Shown in pieces: positions 45,408 through 54,571 of a DNA stretch of 64,000 bases; position 1 is the stretch's first letter, and the number at the start of each line of letters is the position of its first letter. Position numbers and translations under genes: made by a program. This DNA is from Winogradskyella ursingii (lineage in GTDB: Bacteria; Bacteroidota; Bacteroidia; Flavobacteriales; Flavobacteriaceae), in assembly GCF_013403975.1 (NCBI RefSeq), contig NZ_JABFDH010000003.1, positions 558,001 through 622,000 of the forward strand, given 5' to 3'. The notes below the pieces were generated by a model. That model was not told the DNA's origin and ran no database searches. It worked only from the letters and a program-made list of their open reading frames with translations.

Positions 45408-46226
45408 TTACTGGTTGTCCACAAATGCATCCATTACGGCATCACTTACTCCCATGTTGCTAAAACCTCCATCATTATATAAGTTTTGCAGTGTAACACG
45501 TTTAGTCAAATCACTAAATAATGTTACTGTATAATTAGCACAATCCAAAGCAGTTGCATTTCCTAGTGGAGACATCTTATCTGCATAAGCCAAAAATCCA
45601 TCAAAACCTTTAACTCCACTACCAGCAGTAGTTGGTGTTGGTGATTGTGAAATGGTATTGACACGTACTTTTTTATCACGTCCAAAGAAGTATCCAAAAC
45701 TTCTTGCAATACTTTCTAAATAAGCTTTATTGTCTGCCATATCGTTATAATCAGGAAATACTCGTTGTGCAGCCATATAGGTTAAGGCAACAATGCTTCC
45801 CCATTCATTCATGGCATCTGCTTTGTAAAGTGTTTGCATGGTTTTATGAAAAGACATGGCCGAAACGTCAGTTCCTTTTTGTGTCCAAGCATAATTTTGA
45901 TCTGTGTAATGCTTACCTTTTCTTACGTTTATAGACATCCCTATAGAATGCAAAACAAAATCTATTTTACCACCTAAAATCTCCATAGATTTTTCAACCA
46001 GGTTTTGTAAATCTTCTTCGGAAGTTGCATCTGCAGGAATAATCTCTGAACCTGTCTTTTCAGCCAATGCATTAATTTGTCCCATTCTCATTGCGACTGG
46101 TGCATTTGTCAGCACAAATTTACCGCCTTCTTCGTGCACACGCTCAGCAGTTTTCCATGCTATGGAATTTTCATCCAACGCTCCAAATATGATTCCTTTT
46201 TTTCCTTTTAATAAGTTGTATGACAT
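45408..46226 (-). CDS. fabI: Enoyl-ACP reductase FabI
   Basis: 272 residues. NADH-dependent reduction of trans-2-enoyl-ACP, the last step of each fatty-acid elongation cycle. It is an atypical SDR: GIIFGALDENSIAWKTAE (11-28) as the FabI-type cofactor loop, LHSIGMS, and the FabI catalytic pair Tyr160-X6-Lys167 (DYNDMADNKAYL). FDGFLAYADKMSPLGNAT precedes the flexible substrate loop region. It has its own -7 promoter (46269) and a strong terminator (45342), so it is monocistronic. Confidence 0.95.
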   Translation of the reverse strand: MSYNLLKGKKGIIFGALDENSIAWKTAERVHEEGGKFVLTNAPVAMRMGQINALAEKTGSEIIPADATSEEDLQNLVEKSMEILGGKIDFVLHSIGMSINVRKGKHYTDQNYAWTQKGTDVSAMSFHKTMQTLYKADAMNEWGSIVALTYMAAQRVFPDYNDMADNKAYLESIARSFGYFFGRDKKVRVNTISQSPTPTTAGSGVKGFDGFLAYADKMSPLGNATALDCANYTVTLFSDLTKRVTLQNLYNDGGFSNMGVSDAVMDAFVDNQ

Positions 46227-46268
46227 AGTTGTATAGTAGTTTGTCGGTTAGTGTTTTTTCTTCTAGTT

Positions 46269-46276
46269 CAAATATA
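46269..46276 (-). promoter_or_regulatory. -7 promoter element of fabI
   Basis: On the minus strand this reads TATATTTG, a match to TANNTTTG, 42 bases upstream of the fabI start. Confidence 0.55.
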
Positions 46277-46291
46277 ATATTAAATGATGAG

Positions 46292-46311
46292 ATTACTGCC
46301 TACCCAGTAAT
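46292..46311 (-). terminator. Hairpin after recN, weak terminator
   Basis: ATTACTG (46292-46298) and CAGTAAT (46305-46311) pair perfectly across 6 bases, 6 bases after the recN stop. The U-tract is poor, so it may only attenuate transcription into fabI. Confidence 0.4.
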
Positions 46312-46317
46312 GTCAAA

Positions 46318-47970
46318 TTAATTAAGCAATTGCTTAGCATGAGCCATGGCAGATTCTGTAATATTCATGCCTCCTAACATCTGTGCAATTTCAACAATTC
46401 GCTCTTCCTCTTTCAGTTTTTTGAGCTGCGTCTGCGTAACATTGTCTACGTCGGTTTTATAAACTTTAAAGTGCGAATTACCTTTGGCGGCAATTTGAGG
46501 CAAATGGGTAATGGTAAACACTTGCATGCGCTTGCTCATCTGCTTCATGATATCTCCCATTTTATTTGAAATCTCTCCTGAAACACCAGTATCTATCTCA
46601 TCGAACATAATGGATGGTAACTGGATGTAATCTGCAAGAATTGCTTTAATGGCTAACATAATTCGAGATAATTCTCCGCCAGATGCCGCTTTCTTTAATT
46701 CGTTAAAATTAGAACCTTTATTAGCGGTGAATAAAAATTGAAGTTTATCTTTTCCGTTGTTTTGAAATTCTTTTGTGCTATCTAATTTTATTTGAAACTG
46801 AGCATTTGGCATACCCAAATCTCCTAATAGGCTTTCAAGTCTTTTAATTAAAACTGGAATGACTTTTTTGCGTTTTTTATGAATTTCTAAAGCCAAGGCG
46901 TTCAATTTACCTTCACTCAACTTTATGTCTTCTAATATTAAATTGATGTTGTCATCTAAACTTTCGGTACTGTCAATTTTTTCTTGAAGTTCGTTTTTTA
47001 TACCAATCAATTCATTTATATCTGACACCGAATGTTTTTGAAACAAATTATTCACCACTTGAAGCTGCGCATTAACACGATTCAACGCTTCTGGATCTGA
47101 TGATAAATTTTCATGAAGTGCATCTAATTCTACCAAGACATCGTCCAATTCAATTGCCACGCTTTCTATTCGATCTTTCAACGCTTCATATAGTTTTCCA
47201 AATCCCGAAATTTTTGACAGCTCTTGCTTAATGATTTTTAGCTGATCTATCACACCTAAATCTTCAGCTTCAAAAATACTTTTTGCGGCACTTAATCTTT
47301 CTCCAATTACTTCTACGTTGTTTAGTGCTTCATATTCAGCATCAAGTTCTTCGATATTTAGTTTTTCTAAATTGACACCTTCAAATTCTTTGAATAAAAA
47401 TAAATTATAATCATATTCCTTTATCATTTCTGCTTTTGAAACTTCAAGTTGCTTTAATGATTTTTTGAGTGATTTATGATGCTTCAATGCCTGGGTGAAT
47501 GTTTCTAAGTTTTTCTTATTGTCCGCCAGAGCGTCAATTACCTTAAACTGATAATCATCTTGGGTCAATTGATGGGTTTGATGTTGCGAATGTATGTCAA
47601 TTAAATATCCACTTAAAGAGACTAAACTTTCTAATGTAACAGGTGTATCGTTAATGAAGGCTCTAGATTTACCTGATGGCAAAATCTCTCGACGAATAAT
47701 GGTTTGAGTTTCGTAGTCCAAATCTAATTGGTTAAAAACTTCTTTCAATTCATAATTAGCAATATCAAAAATGGCTTCTATAATGCATTTTTCATTTGTG
47801 TTTTTAACTTGGCTCAAATCCGCACGTTTGCCCAAAACCAATGACAAACCGCCTAAAAGAATAGATTTACCTGCTCCGGTCTCACCAGTAATTATGGTCA
47901 ATCCGTTATTAAAATGCACATGAAGTTCATCAATAAGCGCATAGTTTTTTATGTATAGCGATGTTAACAA
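46318..47970 (-). CDS. recN: DNA repair protein RecN
   Basis: 550 residues. An SMC-like ATPase in double-strand break repair. Walker A GETGAGKS (29-36), two coiled-coil stretches (about 150-370), and a C-terminal head with signature AASGGELSRIMLAIKAIL, Walker B IMFDEIDTGVSGE and the D-loop/H-loop region VFTITHLPQIAAKGNSHFKV. Length is normal. A -7 element sits 22 bases upstream (47992), so it can be transcribed apart from the porD-coaBC genes before it. Confidence 0.96.
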   Translation of the reverse strand: MLTSLYIKNYALIDELHVHFNNGLTIITGETGAGKSILLGGLSLVLGKRADLSQVKNTNEKCIIEAIFDIANYELKEVFNQLDLDYETQTIIRREILPSGKSRAFINDTPVTLESLVSLSGYLIDIHSQHQTHQLTQDDYQFKVIDALADNKKNLETFTQALKHHKSLKKSLKQLEVSKAEMIKEYDYNLFLFKEFEGVNLEKLNIEELDAEYEALNNVEVIGERLSAAKSIFEAEDLGVIDQLKIIKQELSKISGFGKLYEALKDRIESVAIELDDVLVELDALHENLSSDPEALNRVNAQLQVVNNLFQKHSVSDINELIGIKNELQEKIDSTESLDDNINLILEDIKLSEGKLNALALEIHKKRKKVIPVLIKRLESLLGDLGMPNAQFQIKLDSTKEFQNNGKDKLQFLFTANKGSNFNELKKAASGGELSRIMLAIKAILADYIQLPSIMFDEIDTGVSGEISNKMGDIMKQMSKRMQVFTITHLPQIAAKGNSHFKVYKTDVDNVTQTQLKKLKEEERIVEIAQMLGGMNITESAMAHAKQLLN

Positions 47971-47991
47971 TTGTAGAAAAATTTATCACTA

Positions 47992-47999
47992 CAAAATTA
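47992..47999 (-). promoter_or_regulatory. -7 promoter element of recN
   Basis: On the minus strand this reads TAATTTTG, a match to TANNTTTG, 22 bases upstream of the recN start in the 68-base gap after porD. Confidence 0.5.
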
Positions 48000-48038
48000 A
48001 GTGATTACAACGTTAAAAAAGAAGTCAGCTCAAAAATT

Positions 48039-48926
48039 CTAAAACTTAATTTTTCGCCATTTTTGAGAATGGATTGGCGCAATTTGGTTGAGAATATTCT
48101 TAGTCTCAGCAATATTTACGGTTGGCCCACCAGAAAAAATATCTAAAATCTCATCTGATTTTGCATCGAAAAATACACGCATTAAAAATGAATTTGGTCT
48201 TCGACGGTGTATTTGCTGTAGATCTGTAAAGACGTTTGTAATTTTCACCTTAGCCTCCTTTGTATCGTCACTCATTAAATCAAGACCATTTCTATGATAA
48301 TTGTACATAGAAGATCTAAATTCTTTATAAAGTGGGGATAACATATTGTCTATGAGAGCGAATCGTGATTGCAAACCGTCTTCAAGTTTCCAACCTTGAC
48401 CATTTAGCTGTTGTGAATAACTGGCAATTGTCTGTGCCTGCTTAAAATACTCGTCTCCACCATTGAGTTCAAAAGTATCTGCATCAATACCTAAAATCAT
48501 AAAAACATGAAAAGACAAAACTGACATTAAATTAGATTCAAACTGTATAGGGTTATAAACCAGATTTTGAAATTCTAAATATTGAAAATTAAAATTCTTA
48601 TCGTTAAAATTATATACTGGAGAACTATAAGTTGAATTAAAAATAGGGCGTGACGAAGAGACTTGTATCGTTGCACTAAAACTGTCATTATTGTAGTCTT
48701 TAACATTAATGACCATACTGCAATTAATACGTTCTTGAGCCTTGAATCCTTTATCTGTCCATTGCGTATTGTTAATGAACTCCGTAAGCTGTCGCTCTAA
48801 AGTTTTAAACACCACATTGTTTTCATTTCCCGTTTGTTGGGCAATAACATTGACCGTACAGTTTAACTCTTGGGAAATAGACGTGATGGTGAATAAAAAA
48901 CTTAGTAATACAAGTAACTTACGCAT
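48039..48926 (-). CDS. DUF4835 / PorD-type exported protein
   Basis: 295 residues. Signal peptide MRKLLVLLSFLFTITSISQ, then the DUF4835 pattern: ELNCTVNVIAQQ, FINNTQWTDKGFKAQERINCSMVINVK, SSRPIFNSTYSSPVYNFNDKNFNFQYLEFQ, ANSYSQQLNGQGWKLEDG-like block and RRPNSFLMRVFFDAKSDEI. Proteins of this family are annotated as PorD and linked to type IX secretion in Bacteroidota; the exact role is not settled. Its start overlaps the end of coaBC by 8 bases. This order (bamD-rpoZ-coaBC-DUF4835-recN) is a conserved Bacteroidota block. Confidence 0.87.
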   Translation of the reverse strand: MRKLLVLLSFLFTITSISQELNCTVNVIAQQTGNENNVVFKTLERQLTEFINNTQWTDKGFKAQERINCSMVINVKDYNNDSFSATIQVSSSRPIFNSTYSSPVYNFNDKNFNFQYLEFQNLVYNPIQFESNLMSVLSFHVFMILGIDADTFELNGGDEYFKQAQTIASYSQQLNGQGWKLEDGLQSRFALIDNMLSPLYKEFRSSMYNYHRNGLDLMSDDTKEAKVKITNVFTDLQQIHRRRPNSFLMRVFFDAKSDEILDIFSGGPTVNIAETKNILNQIAPIHSQKWRKIKF

Positions 48927-50151
48927 GTAGTTGTTTTAAAATTTGTTGCATTAAATCTTCTGCCACTTTGGTTTTTGATTTCAATTCATTTTCAATCATC
49001 TCACCAGATGACATTATAAAAGTAACTTTATTTGTAGATCCACCAAAACCTGCTCCTTTATCCTGAAGTGAGTTGAGCACAATTAAATCTAAATTTTTTG
49101 CTTTCAACTTACCCTTAGCATTTTCTACTTCATTATTGGTTTCTAATGCAAATCCGACCAAGAATTGATTGGATTTGATTTCGCCCAAAGATTTTAAAAT
49201 ATCTTTTGTTTTTTCGAGCTGTATAGTAAACGTTTCATCTTTCTTCTTTATTTTCTGAGAAGCAACGTTTTTTGGTTTATAATCCGCAACAGCTGCAGAA
49301 AGTATACCTATATCAATAGTTTTAAAATGATTGTGCACTTCATTATACATTTCTTCGGCACTAGTTACATGAAATATTTTCACCGAACTATTCTGAGTTT
49401 GCTCTTGAGTTGGACCTGTAATTAAAAAAACCTCTGCACCAAGATTGGCAGCTGCATTAGCAATTTCAAAACCCATTTTTCCACTACTATGATTACCAAT
49501 AAATCGTACGGGATCCAATGCTTCGTATGTTGGACCGGCTGTAACCAACACTTTTTTTCCCCTAAGCGGTAATTGATCAAGGATATCTTTCTCTATATAC
49601 GATATTATATCTTCAGGCTCTGCCATTCTACCCTCTCCTACTAAACCACTTGCTAATTCCCCTGTTCCTACAGGAATCATTTTGTTATCAAAAGATTTAA
49701 GTTTTTTTAACGTAATTTTGGTAGATTGGTGCTTATACATATCTAAGTCCATTGCAGGTGCAAAATAAACAGGGCATTTAGCAGAGAGATAGGTCGCTAA
49801 TAAAATGTTATCGCAAACACCGTTCGCCATTTTGGCCAAAGTATTAGCCGTGGCAGGGGCAATTACAAATAGGTCTGCCCACAATCCTAAATCTACATGA
49901 TTATTCCAAACAGGATTGACCTCGTCTTGCCTATTGGCAGAAAGGTCTTCTTCAACAAAAGAGGAATATACAGGATTTTTAGAAAGCGTAGAAAGTGTAA
50001 GTGGTGTGATAAAATCCTTAGAAGCAGGCGTCATAACTACTTTGACGTTAGCGCCTGCTTTAATGAATAATCGGACTAAAGAAGCCGATTTATATGCGGC
50101 AATACCAGCGGTAATGCCTAGTAAAATATTTTTGTCTTTTAAAATAGACAT
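48919..50151 (-). CDS. coaBC: Bifunctional phosphopantothenoylcysteine decarboxylase/ligase
   Basis: 410 residues. Two consecutive coenzyme A steps. The N-terminal flavoprotein CoaC (1-180) has GITAGIAAYKSASLVR, NHVDLGLWADLFVIAPATANTLAKMANGVCDN and PAMDLDMY. The C-terminal CoaB synthetase (190-410) has VLVTAGPTYEALDPVRFIGNHSSGKMG, ILSAAVADYKP and FALETNN. The last lines include the lysine-rich KIKKKDETFTIQLEKTKDIL of the nucleotide site. It works in the same pathway as coaE at 42758. Confidence 0.96.
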   Translation of the reverse strand: MSILKDKNILLGITAGIAAYKSASLVRLFIKAGANVKVVMTPASKDFITPLTLSTLSKNPVYSSFVEEDLSANRQDEVNPVWNNHVDLGLWADLFVIAPATANTLAKMANGVCDNILLATYLSAKCPVYFAPAMDLDMYKHQSTKITLKKLKSFDNKMIPVGTGELASGLVGEGRMAEPEDIISYIEKDILDQLPLRGKKVLVTAGPTYEALDPVRFIGNHSSGKMGFEIANAAANLGAEVFLITGPTQEQTQNSSVKIFHVTSAEEMYNEVHNHFKTIDIGILSAAVADYKPKNVASQKIKKKDETFTIQLEKTKDILKSLGEIKSNQFLVGFALETNNEVENAKGKLKAKNLDLIVLNSLQDKGAGFGGSTNKVTFIMSSGEMIENELKSKTKVAEDLMQQILKQLHA

Positions 50152-50169
50152 AAGTGAGTTTTTCCAACC

Positions 50170-50496
50170 CTATTCCGTAGGGTCTTCGGTATTTCTGTGG
50201 TAAATTTTACCATCTAACCACTCTTTTACCGCTAATGCGTGTGGTTTTGGAAGTTTTTCGTAAAACTTAGACACTTCGATTTGTTCTTTGTTTTCAAAGA
50301 TCTCTTCCAAACTATCATTGTAAGTAGCAAACTCTTCAAGTTTGTCTATCAACTCACGTCTAATATCCGTGTTAATTTGTTCTGCGCGCTTTGCAATTAC
50401 AGAAATAGCTTCGTAGATATTCTCTGTTGGAGCATCAACCTCATTTCTGTTATAAGTTACTGAACTTACTGGTGCATCGGTCTTTTTTAAATCCAT
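50170..50496 (-). CDS. rpoZ: RNA polymerase subunit omega (Bacteroidota type)
   Basis: 108 residues. RNA polymerase Rpb6/omega fold in its Bacteroidota form: APTENIYEAISVIAKRAEQIN (the conserved omega helix), IRRELIDKLEEFA, and a C-terminal SKFYEKLPKPHALAVKEWLDGKIYHR. It stabilises beta-prime in the holoenzyme. The gene sits between bamD and coaBC, 18 bases from coaBC, as in other Bacteroidota. Confidence 0.92.
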   Translation of the reverse strand: MDLKKTDAPVSSVTYNRNEVDAPTENIYEAISVIAKRAEQINTDIRRELIDKLEEFATYNDSLEEIFENKEQIEVSKFYEKLPKPHALAVKEWLDGKIYHRNTEDPTE

Positions 50497-50508
50497 TGTA
50501 TATAATGA

Positions 50509-51309
50509 TTAACTTTTTGTTGTAATTGTATTTAATTCTAATTGTAACATGTCCTTCATTTTTGAAGCTTCTTCCAAATATTCTGAATCTGGATAGGTCG
50601 TTTTTAAAGTTTCATAATAAGCTAATGCTGTATTAATACGTTCTTCTTTTAAAGCGTCTATACTTAAAACAGCTAAGTTATATGCTGAGTCAAATCTATA
50701 ATACATAGCTTCGTTCCTTAAACTCGTTCCAGGAAAATCCAACAAAAAGTTGTTATACGATTTTATTGAAGCTTTATAATCACTTATAATATTGTATTGT
50801 TTTGCAATTTCAAAGGCTTTTTTCTCTAATTTAAAATCCAATTCTTTAACAAGAGTGTTTGCTTCTGCAACATATTGAGAATTTGGATACAAATTGAGAA
50901 ACAACTGTAATTTCTCTATGGCCTCAACCGTTTCTTTTTGTTCCTTAGAATATCTAGGCGAGTTAAAATAATAGCCTTTTGCTGCTAAAAACGCAGCCTC
51001 CTCTACCTTTTCACTAACAGGATAAGCACTTACAAAACGCTCAAAATGATAACTAGCTATATAATAGTCTTCCATTTGATAAGACGCCATTGCATGCATG
51101 TAGGTTAGTTTTTCAGCTTGTGGCTTTCCCTTATAAATTGGCAATATTTGCGTAAAAAGTCGATGAGCTTTTGAATATTTTCCAGCCTCAAAAAGCTCAG
51201 TGCCCAATTTAAATTTCTCTGCATTATCCTCAGACTTCAAAGCTTTCTGAAAATCACTACAAGAAACCAGTAAAATACTGACCAATAGTATATAAATTCC
51301 TTTTTTCAT
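50509..51309 (-). CDS. bamD: Outer-membrane assembly lipoprotein BamD
   Basis: 266 residues from ATG 51309 (MKKGIYILLVSILLVSC, lipobox Cys17). A longer frame would add ten residues before the signal peptide and overlap the promoter. TPR-like helices run throughout: DNAEKFKLGTELFEAGKYSKAHRLFTQILPIY, YYIASYHFERFVSAYPVSEKVEEAAFL and TALAYYETLKTTYPDSEYLEEA. BamD is an essential partner of BamA for inserting outer-membrane barrels. The -7 element lies at 51327, and it leads the conserved rpoZ-coaBC-porD group. Confidence 0.93.
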   Translation of the reverse strand: MKKGIYILLVSILLVSCSDFQKALKSEDNAEKFKLGTELFEAGKYSKAHRLFTQILPIYKGKPQAEKLTYMHAMASYQMEDYYIASYHFERFVSAYPVSEKVEEAAFLAAKGYYFNSPRYSKEQKETVEAIEKLQLFLNLYPNSQYVAEANTLVKELDFKLEKKAFEIAKQYNIISDYKASIKSYNNFLLDFPGTSLRNEAMYYRFDSAYNLAVLSIDALKEERINTALAYYETLKTTYPDSEYLEEASKMKDMLQLELNTITTKS

Positions 51310-51326
51310 AAATTTAAAACAGGATG

Positions 51327-51334
51327 CAAAAGTA
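51327..51334 (-). promoter_or_regulatory. -7 promoter element of bamD
   Basis: On the minus strand this reads TACTTTTG, 17 bases upstream of the bamD ATG. A TTTG (51359-51362 on the plus strand as CAAA) lies 24 bases further upstream as a possible -33 element. This is probably the promoter of the bamD-rpoZ-coaBC-porD group. Confidence 0.55.
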
Positions 51335-51417
51335 CACATTATTAACGGATTTTAAAAACAAAAATTATGCGCTAAAATAATGGTTGTTTTTAGCAGCATT
51401 CCTTATTTAATTAAAGT

Positions 51418-52302
51418 TTAACTTTTACCTAAATTCTCCAGTTCGGCTTTTATAGTCGATTTTAATTTATCGGTAGCTTCTACCAACGGTAGACGGACGT
51501 GTGACTTTGAAATTTTGACAGTTTCCAAAACAGCTTTGATTCCGGCAGGATTATTCTCGGAAAAAATAAGACCTATAATTGGTATTAATTTAAATTGAAG
51601 ATCATATGCTTCTTTTGCTTTCCCGGCAATACCCAATCTAATCATTTCACTGAATTCTTTTGGTAACGCCTGGCCGATGACCGAAATCACGCCTGAACCT
51701 CCTGCAAGAGCTACACCCAAAGCTAAATCGTCGTCGCCAGAGATAATCATAAAATCATTTGGCTTGGTTCTTAACAATTCTAAGTATTGACCCATATTAT
51801 TACTAGCTTCTTTTACGGCAATGATATTTTCAAAATCCTTGGCCAATCTTACCGTCGTTTCTGGCAACATATTAGAGGATGTTCTACCAGGTACATTATA
51901 TAAAATGATAGGTTTTGGAGACGCTTTTGAAATGGCTTTAAAATGTTGGTAAATACCTTCTTGCGTTGGTTTACTGTAATATGGAGAGACGGAAAGAATG
52001 GCATCAATATGAGATAAGTCAGACGATTCTATTTCTTCAATAATAGCAGCTGTATTGTTACCTCCAATTCCTACAACAAGTGGCAACCTGCCATTATTTA
52101 CTTTAGCAATAAAAGAAATTAGCTCCTTTTTTTCTTCCTTTGTCACTGTTACACTTTCACCAGTTGTGCCACTGATAACCAGGTATTCTGTACCGTTTTC
52201 AATATTATATTCAACCAAACGCTCTAGGGCATCAAAATCTATGGTCAAATCTGAATTAAATGGTGTAATTAAAGCAACACCAGTGCCTATGAATTGGGTC
52301 AT
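51418..52302 (-). CDS. dapA: 4-hydroxy-tetrahydrodipicolinate synthase
   Basis: 294 residues. Class I aldolase joining pyruvate and aspartate semialdehyde, the first committed step to lysine and diaminopimelate. Schiff-base Lys164 (IIAVKEAS), Tyr135 in ILYNVPGR, and Thr/Ser of the GTTGES motif (45-50) are present, as is SVSPYYSKPTQEG. The start overlaps the DUF6913 stop by one base (TAATG), so the two are translationally coupled. It is cytosolic. Confidence 0.96.
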   Translation of the reverse strand: MTQFIGTGVALITPFNSDLTIDFDALERLVEYNIENGTEYLVISGTTGESVTVTKEEKKELISFIAKVNNGRLPLVVGIGGNNTAAIIEEIESSDLSHIDAILSVSPYYSKPTQEGIYQHFKAISKASPKPIILYNVPGRTSSNMLPETTVRLAKDFENIIAVKEASNNMGQYLELLRTKPNDFMIISGDDDLALGVALAGGSGVISVIGQALPKEFSEMIRLGIAGKAKEAYDLQFKLIPIIGLIFSENNPAGIKAVLETVKISKSHVRLPLVEATDKLKSTIKAELENLGKS

Positions 52303-52820
52303 TATATTTTGTTTAAAATGTTTAAATATTTTTTGAATTCTGTTTTAAAAATTTCAATTTCTTTGGGTTCTACATCAATTATTAAATCATACATGCGTTC
52401 ATCCTCCATAGATATTCCAACTTTAAAATTTGCTTTTGACAGTGCAGTGATTAGATTTAAATGCAAAACATCCTTCTTGTAGTAACTAATTAACACATCA
52501 TATTCCTCATCGATAAAAGTCTGCAAATCTATGTGATTTATTTTCCCTTTCCAACCAAAATCCTTGGGACCGCAATAGGCATCCCATTTACTACGGTCTT
52601 GGTTGTCCTCAACGCTATAAGCTAAGATTTTATGTTTTGGCGAATTAAGCCCGAGCTCTTTGAAAAAAACTTTAAACGTCTCAAAATTCTCAAATTCTTC
52701 AGCATTCAAAAGGACGGCTATAGTTTTCACTTTACCATTATTAACCGAAGTACTGCGGCCAGACAACAATTTGTTGATATATTTTTGATTTGATTTTTCC
52801 TTAAATGCTTTTAAAATCAT
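52302..52820 (-). CDS. DUF6913-family protein
   Basis: 172 residues, soluble. Begins ILKAFKEKSNQKYINKLLSGR, then alpha/beta units VKTIAVLLNAEEFENFETFKVFFKELGL, DVLISYYKKDVLHLNLITALSKANFKVGIS and YDLIIDVEPKEIEIFKTEFKKYL. It matches the flavobacterial DUF6913 family, found next to dapA as here. The role is unknown. It is the first gene of the dapA transcript, with a -7 element at 52839. Confidence 0.8.
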   Translation of the reverse strand: MILKAFKEKSNQKYINKLLSGRSTSVNNGKVKTIAVLLNAEEFENFETFKVFFKELGLNSPKHKILAYSVEDNQDRSKWDAYCGPKDFGWKGKINHIDLQTFIDEEYDVLISYYKKDVLHLNLITALSKANFKVGISMEDERMYDLIIDVEPKEIEIFKTEFKKYLNILNKI

Positions 52821-52838
52821 TTATCTTTAGCCTTTGTG

Positions 52839-52846
52839 CAAATTTA
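52839..52846 (-). promoter_or_regulatory. -7 promoter element of DUF6913-dapA
   Basis: On the minus strand this reads TAAATTTG, a match to TANNTTTG, 18 bases upstream of the start at 52820. Confidence 0.5.
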
Positions 52847-52891
52847 AGAAAAGCACTCATAAATTTTAGTTAACAGACCATAAGTTATTCA

Positions 52892-53653
52892 ATGACTATT
52901 AAACATATTTTACAGCTTTCTTTAGTATTGCTTATTCTGTCGTGTAACAACGATTATTCGCTAACAAAAATTGAAGGCAAACGTATCGAAATTAACGACA
53001 GTTTAAACGGAAATTCTGAAATTGAGGCATTTATAAAACCTTATCGTGAAAACGTCAATAAGAATTTAGATAGTGTTATTTCCTATGCCACGGACACCTA
53101 TACCAAAAGCGATGGTGATTTTAATACCGCTATTGGTAATCTTATGGCAGATGCTGTGTTTAGTCAAGGTAATCCTATTTTTAACAAACGTACAGGACAC
53201 AATATTGATATGGTGCTACTCAATCACGGTGGCATTAGATCAATCATTTCAAAAGGGAAAATTACACCTCGAACTGCTTATGAAGTTATGCCATTTGAAA
53301 ATTCTATTGTTGTAGTGGCCCTAAAAGGTATACAAATGGTAGAATTAACAGAATATCTCGCTAGAGCTAAACGTGCGCATCCCGTATCGGATCAGTTTCA
53401 ACTTATACTAGATAAAAACGGTGATATTAAATCCGCAACCATTCACGGCGAACCGATTGAAAATGATAAAACCTATTATGTGGCAACAAATGATTATCTA
53501 TATAATGGTGGTGACCGTATGGATTTCTTTCAGCCTAACGACAGTCTATATGTACTCAATTATAAAGTTAGAAACGTGTTAATTGATTATTTTAAAGAGA
53601 AAGATACCCTAAATCCAAAGCGCGATAATCGTTTTATCCAAATGAACAATTAA
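52892..53653 (+). CDS. 5'-nucleotidase C-terminal-domain lipoprotein
   Basis: 253 residues. Lipobox LILSC (Cys18), then only the substrate-binding domain of the UshA family (5_nucleotid_C): GDFNTAIGNLMADAVFSQ, DMVLLNHGGIRSIISKGKITPRTAYEVMPFEN, VVVALKGIQM and FYVATNDYLYNGGDRM-type loop (TYYVATNDYLYNGGDRMDFF). It lacks the metallophosphatase domain, which is encoded by the next gene 3 bases downstream. The pair together equals one 5'-nucleotidase, with the domain order reversed. Confidence 0.9.
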   Translation: MTIKHILQLSLVLLILSCNNDYSLTKIEGKRIEINDSLNGNSEIEAFIKPYRENVNKNLDSVISYATDTYTKSDGDFNTAIGNLMADAVFSQGNPIFNKRTGHNIDMVLLNHGGIRSIISKGKITPRTAYEVMPFENSIVVVALKGIQMVELTEYLARAKRAHPVSDQFQLILDKNGDIKSATIHGEPIENDKTYYVATNDYLYNGGDRMDFFQPNDSLYVLNYKVRNVLIDYFKEKDTLNPKRDNRFIQMNN

Positions 53654-53656
53654 TAC

Positions 53657-54571
53657 ATGAAGAGACGACAATTTATACAACAATCCACAGCAGCTACAGC
53701 CTTGGTAGGTCTTGGCGGCCTGAGCTTGCAGTCTTGTGACTTACCAAATACAAAAAAAATAACCATTTTACATACTAATGACGTTCATAGCCATATCGAC
53801 CCTTTTGGCCCTGATGATGGCAGAAATGCAAACAAAGGTGGTGTTGCGAGGAGAGCTAGCTTAGTCGAATCGATAAGAAAAGAAAATCCAAACACATTAT
53901 TGCTAGATGCAGGTGACATTTTTCAAGGGACACCATATTTTAATTACTATGGCGGTGAACTGGAGTTTAAGCTTATGAGCATGCTTAAATACGATTTGGC
54001 AACTATTGGAAATCATGATTTTGATAATGGTATAGAAGGACTTTATGCCCAATTACCTCATGCTAAATTTGATTTCGTATCTGCCAATTATGATTTTTCT
54101 GATACCATAATGGATGCCCATGTAGAGCCTTATAAAATCTTTAATAAAAACGGAATTAAAATAGGTGTTTTTGGGCTGGGTATTCAGCTTGATGGTCTTG
54201 TAGATAAAAACATGTATAAGGAAACTGTTTATCTCAACCCCATTGAAATTGCCCAAGATATGTCACGCATTCTTAAAGAAGAAAAGAAATGTGATTTGGT
54301 AATTTGCCTATCTCACATTGGTTATCATTATTCAGATTATCCCGAACGTCCAAGTGATCTAAATCTAGCAAAATCTACGAAAGACATTGACCTCATTATT
54401 GGTGGGCACACACACACTTTTTTACCAAAACCAACCATTGAGAAAAACAGTATTGGCAAGAACGTTCTTGTAAATCAAGTAGGTTGTTATGGCCTATATT
54501 TGGGTAAAGTTGATTTTTATTTTGAAACGGGAAGAGAAGTAAAAGCTGAAGGCACGGCAATCATTGTTTAA
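53657..54571 (+). CDS. 5'-nucleotidase metallophosphatase-domain protein
   Basis: 304 residues. N-terminus MKRRQFIQQS...SLQSC has a Tat-like twin-arginine stretch and a lipobox (Cys27). The calcineurin-like catalytic domain of the UshA/5'-nucleotidase group follows: ILHTNDVHSH, DAGDIFQG, IGNHDFDNG, VICLSHIGYHYS and IIGGHTHTF. It hydrolyses nucleotides or related phosphoesters in the periplasm, presumably with the binding-domain protein encoded 3 bases upstream. The extension after GHTHTF is short, so the C-terminal domain is truly absent. Confidence 0.92.
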   Translation: MKRRQFIQQSTAATALVGLGGLSLQSCDLPNTKKITILHTNDVHSHIDPFGPDDGRNANKGGVARRASLVESIRKENPNTLLLDAGDIFQGTPYFNYYGGELEFKLMSMLKYDLATIGNHDFDNGIEGLYAQLPHAKFDFVSANYDFSDTIMDAHVEPYKIFNKNGIKIGVFGLGIQLDGLVDKNMYKETVYLNPIEIAQDMSRILKEEKKCDLVICLSHIGYHYSDYPERPSDLNLAKSTKDIDLIIGGHTHTFLPKPTIEKNSIGKNVLVNQVGCYGLYLGKVDFYFETGREVKAEGTAIIV

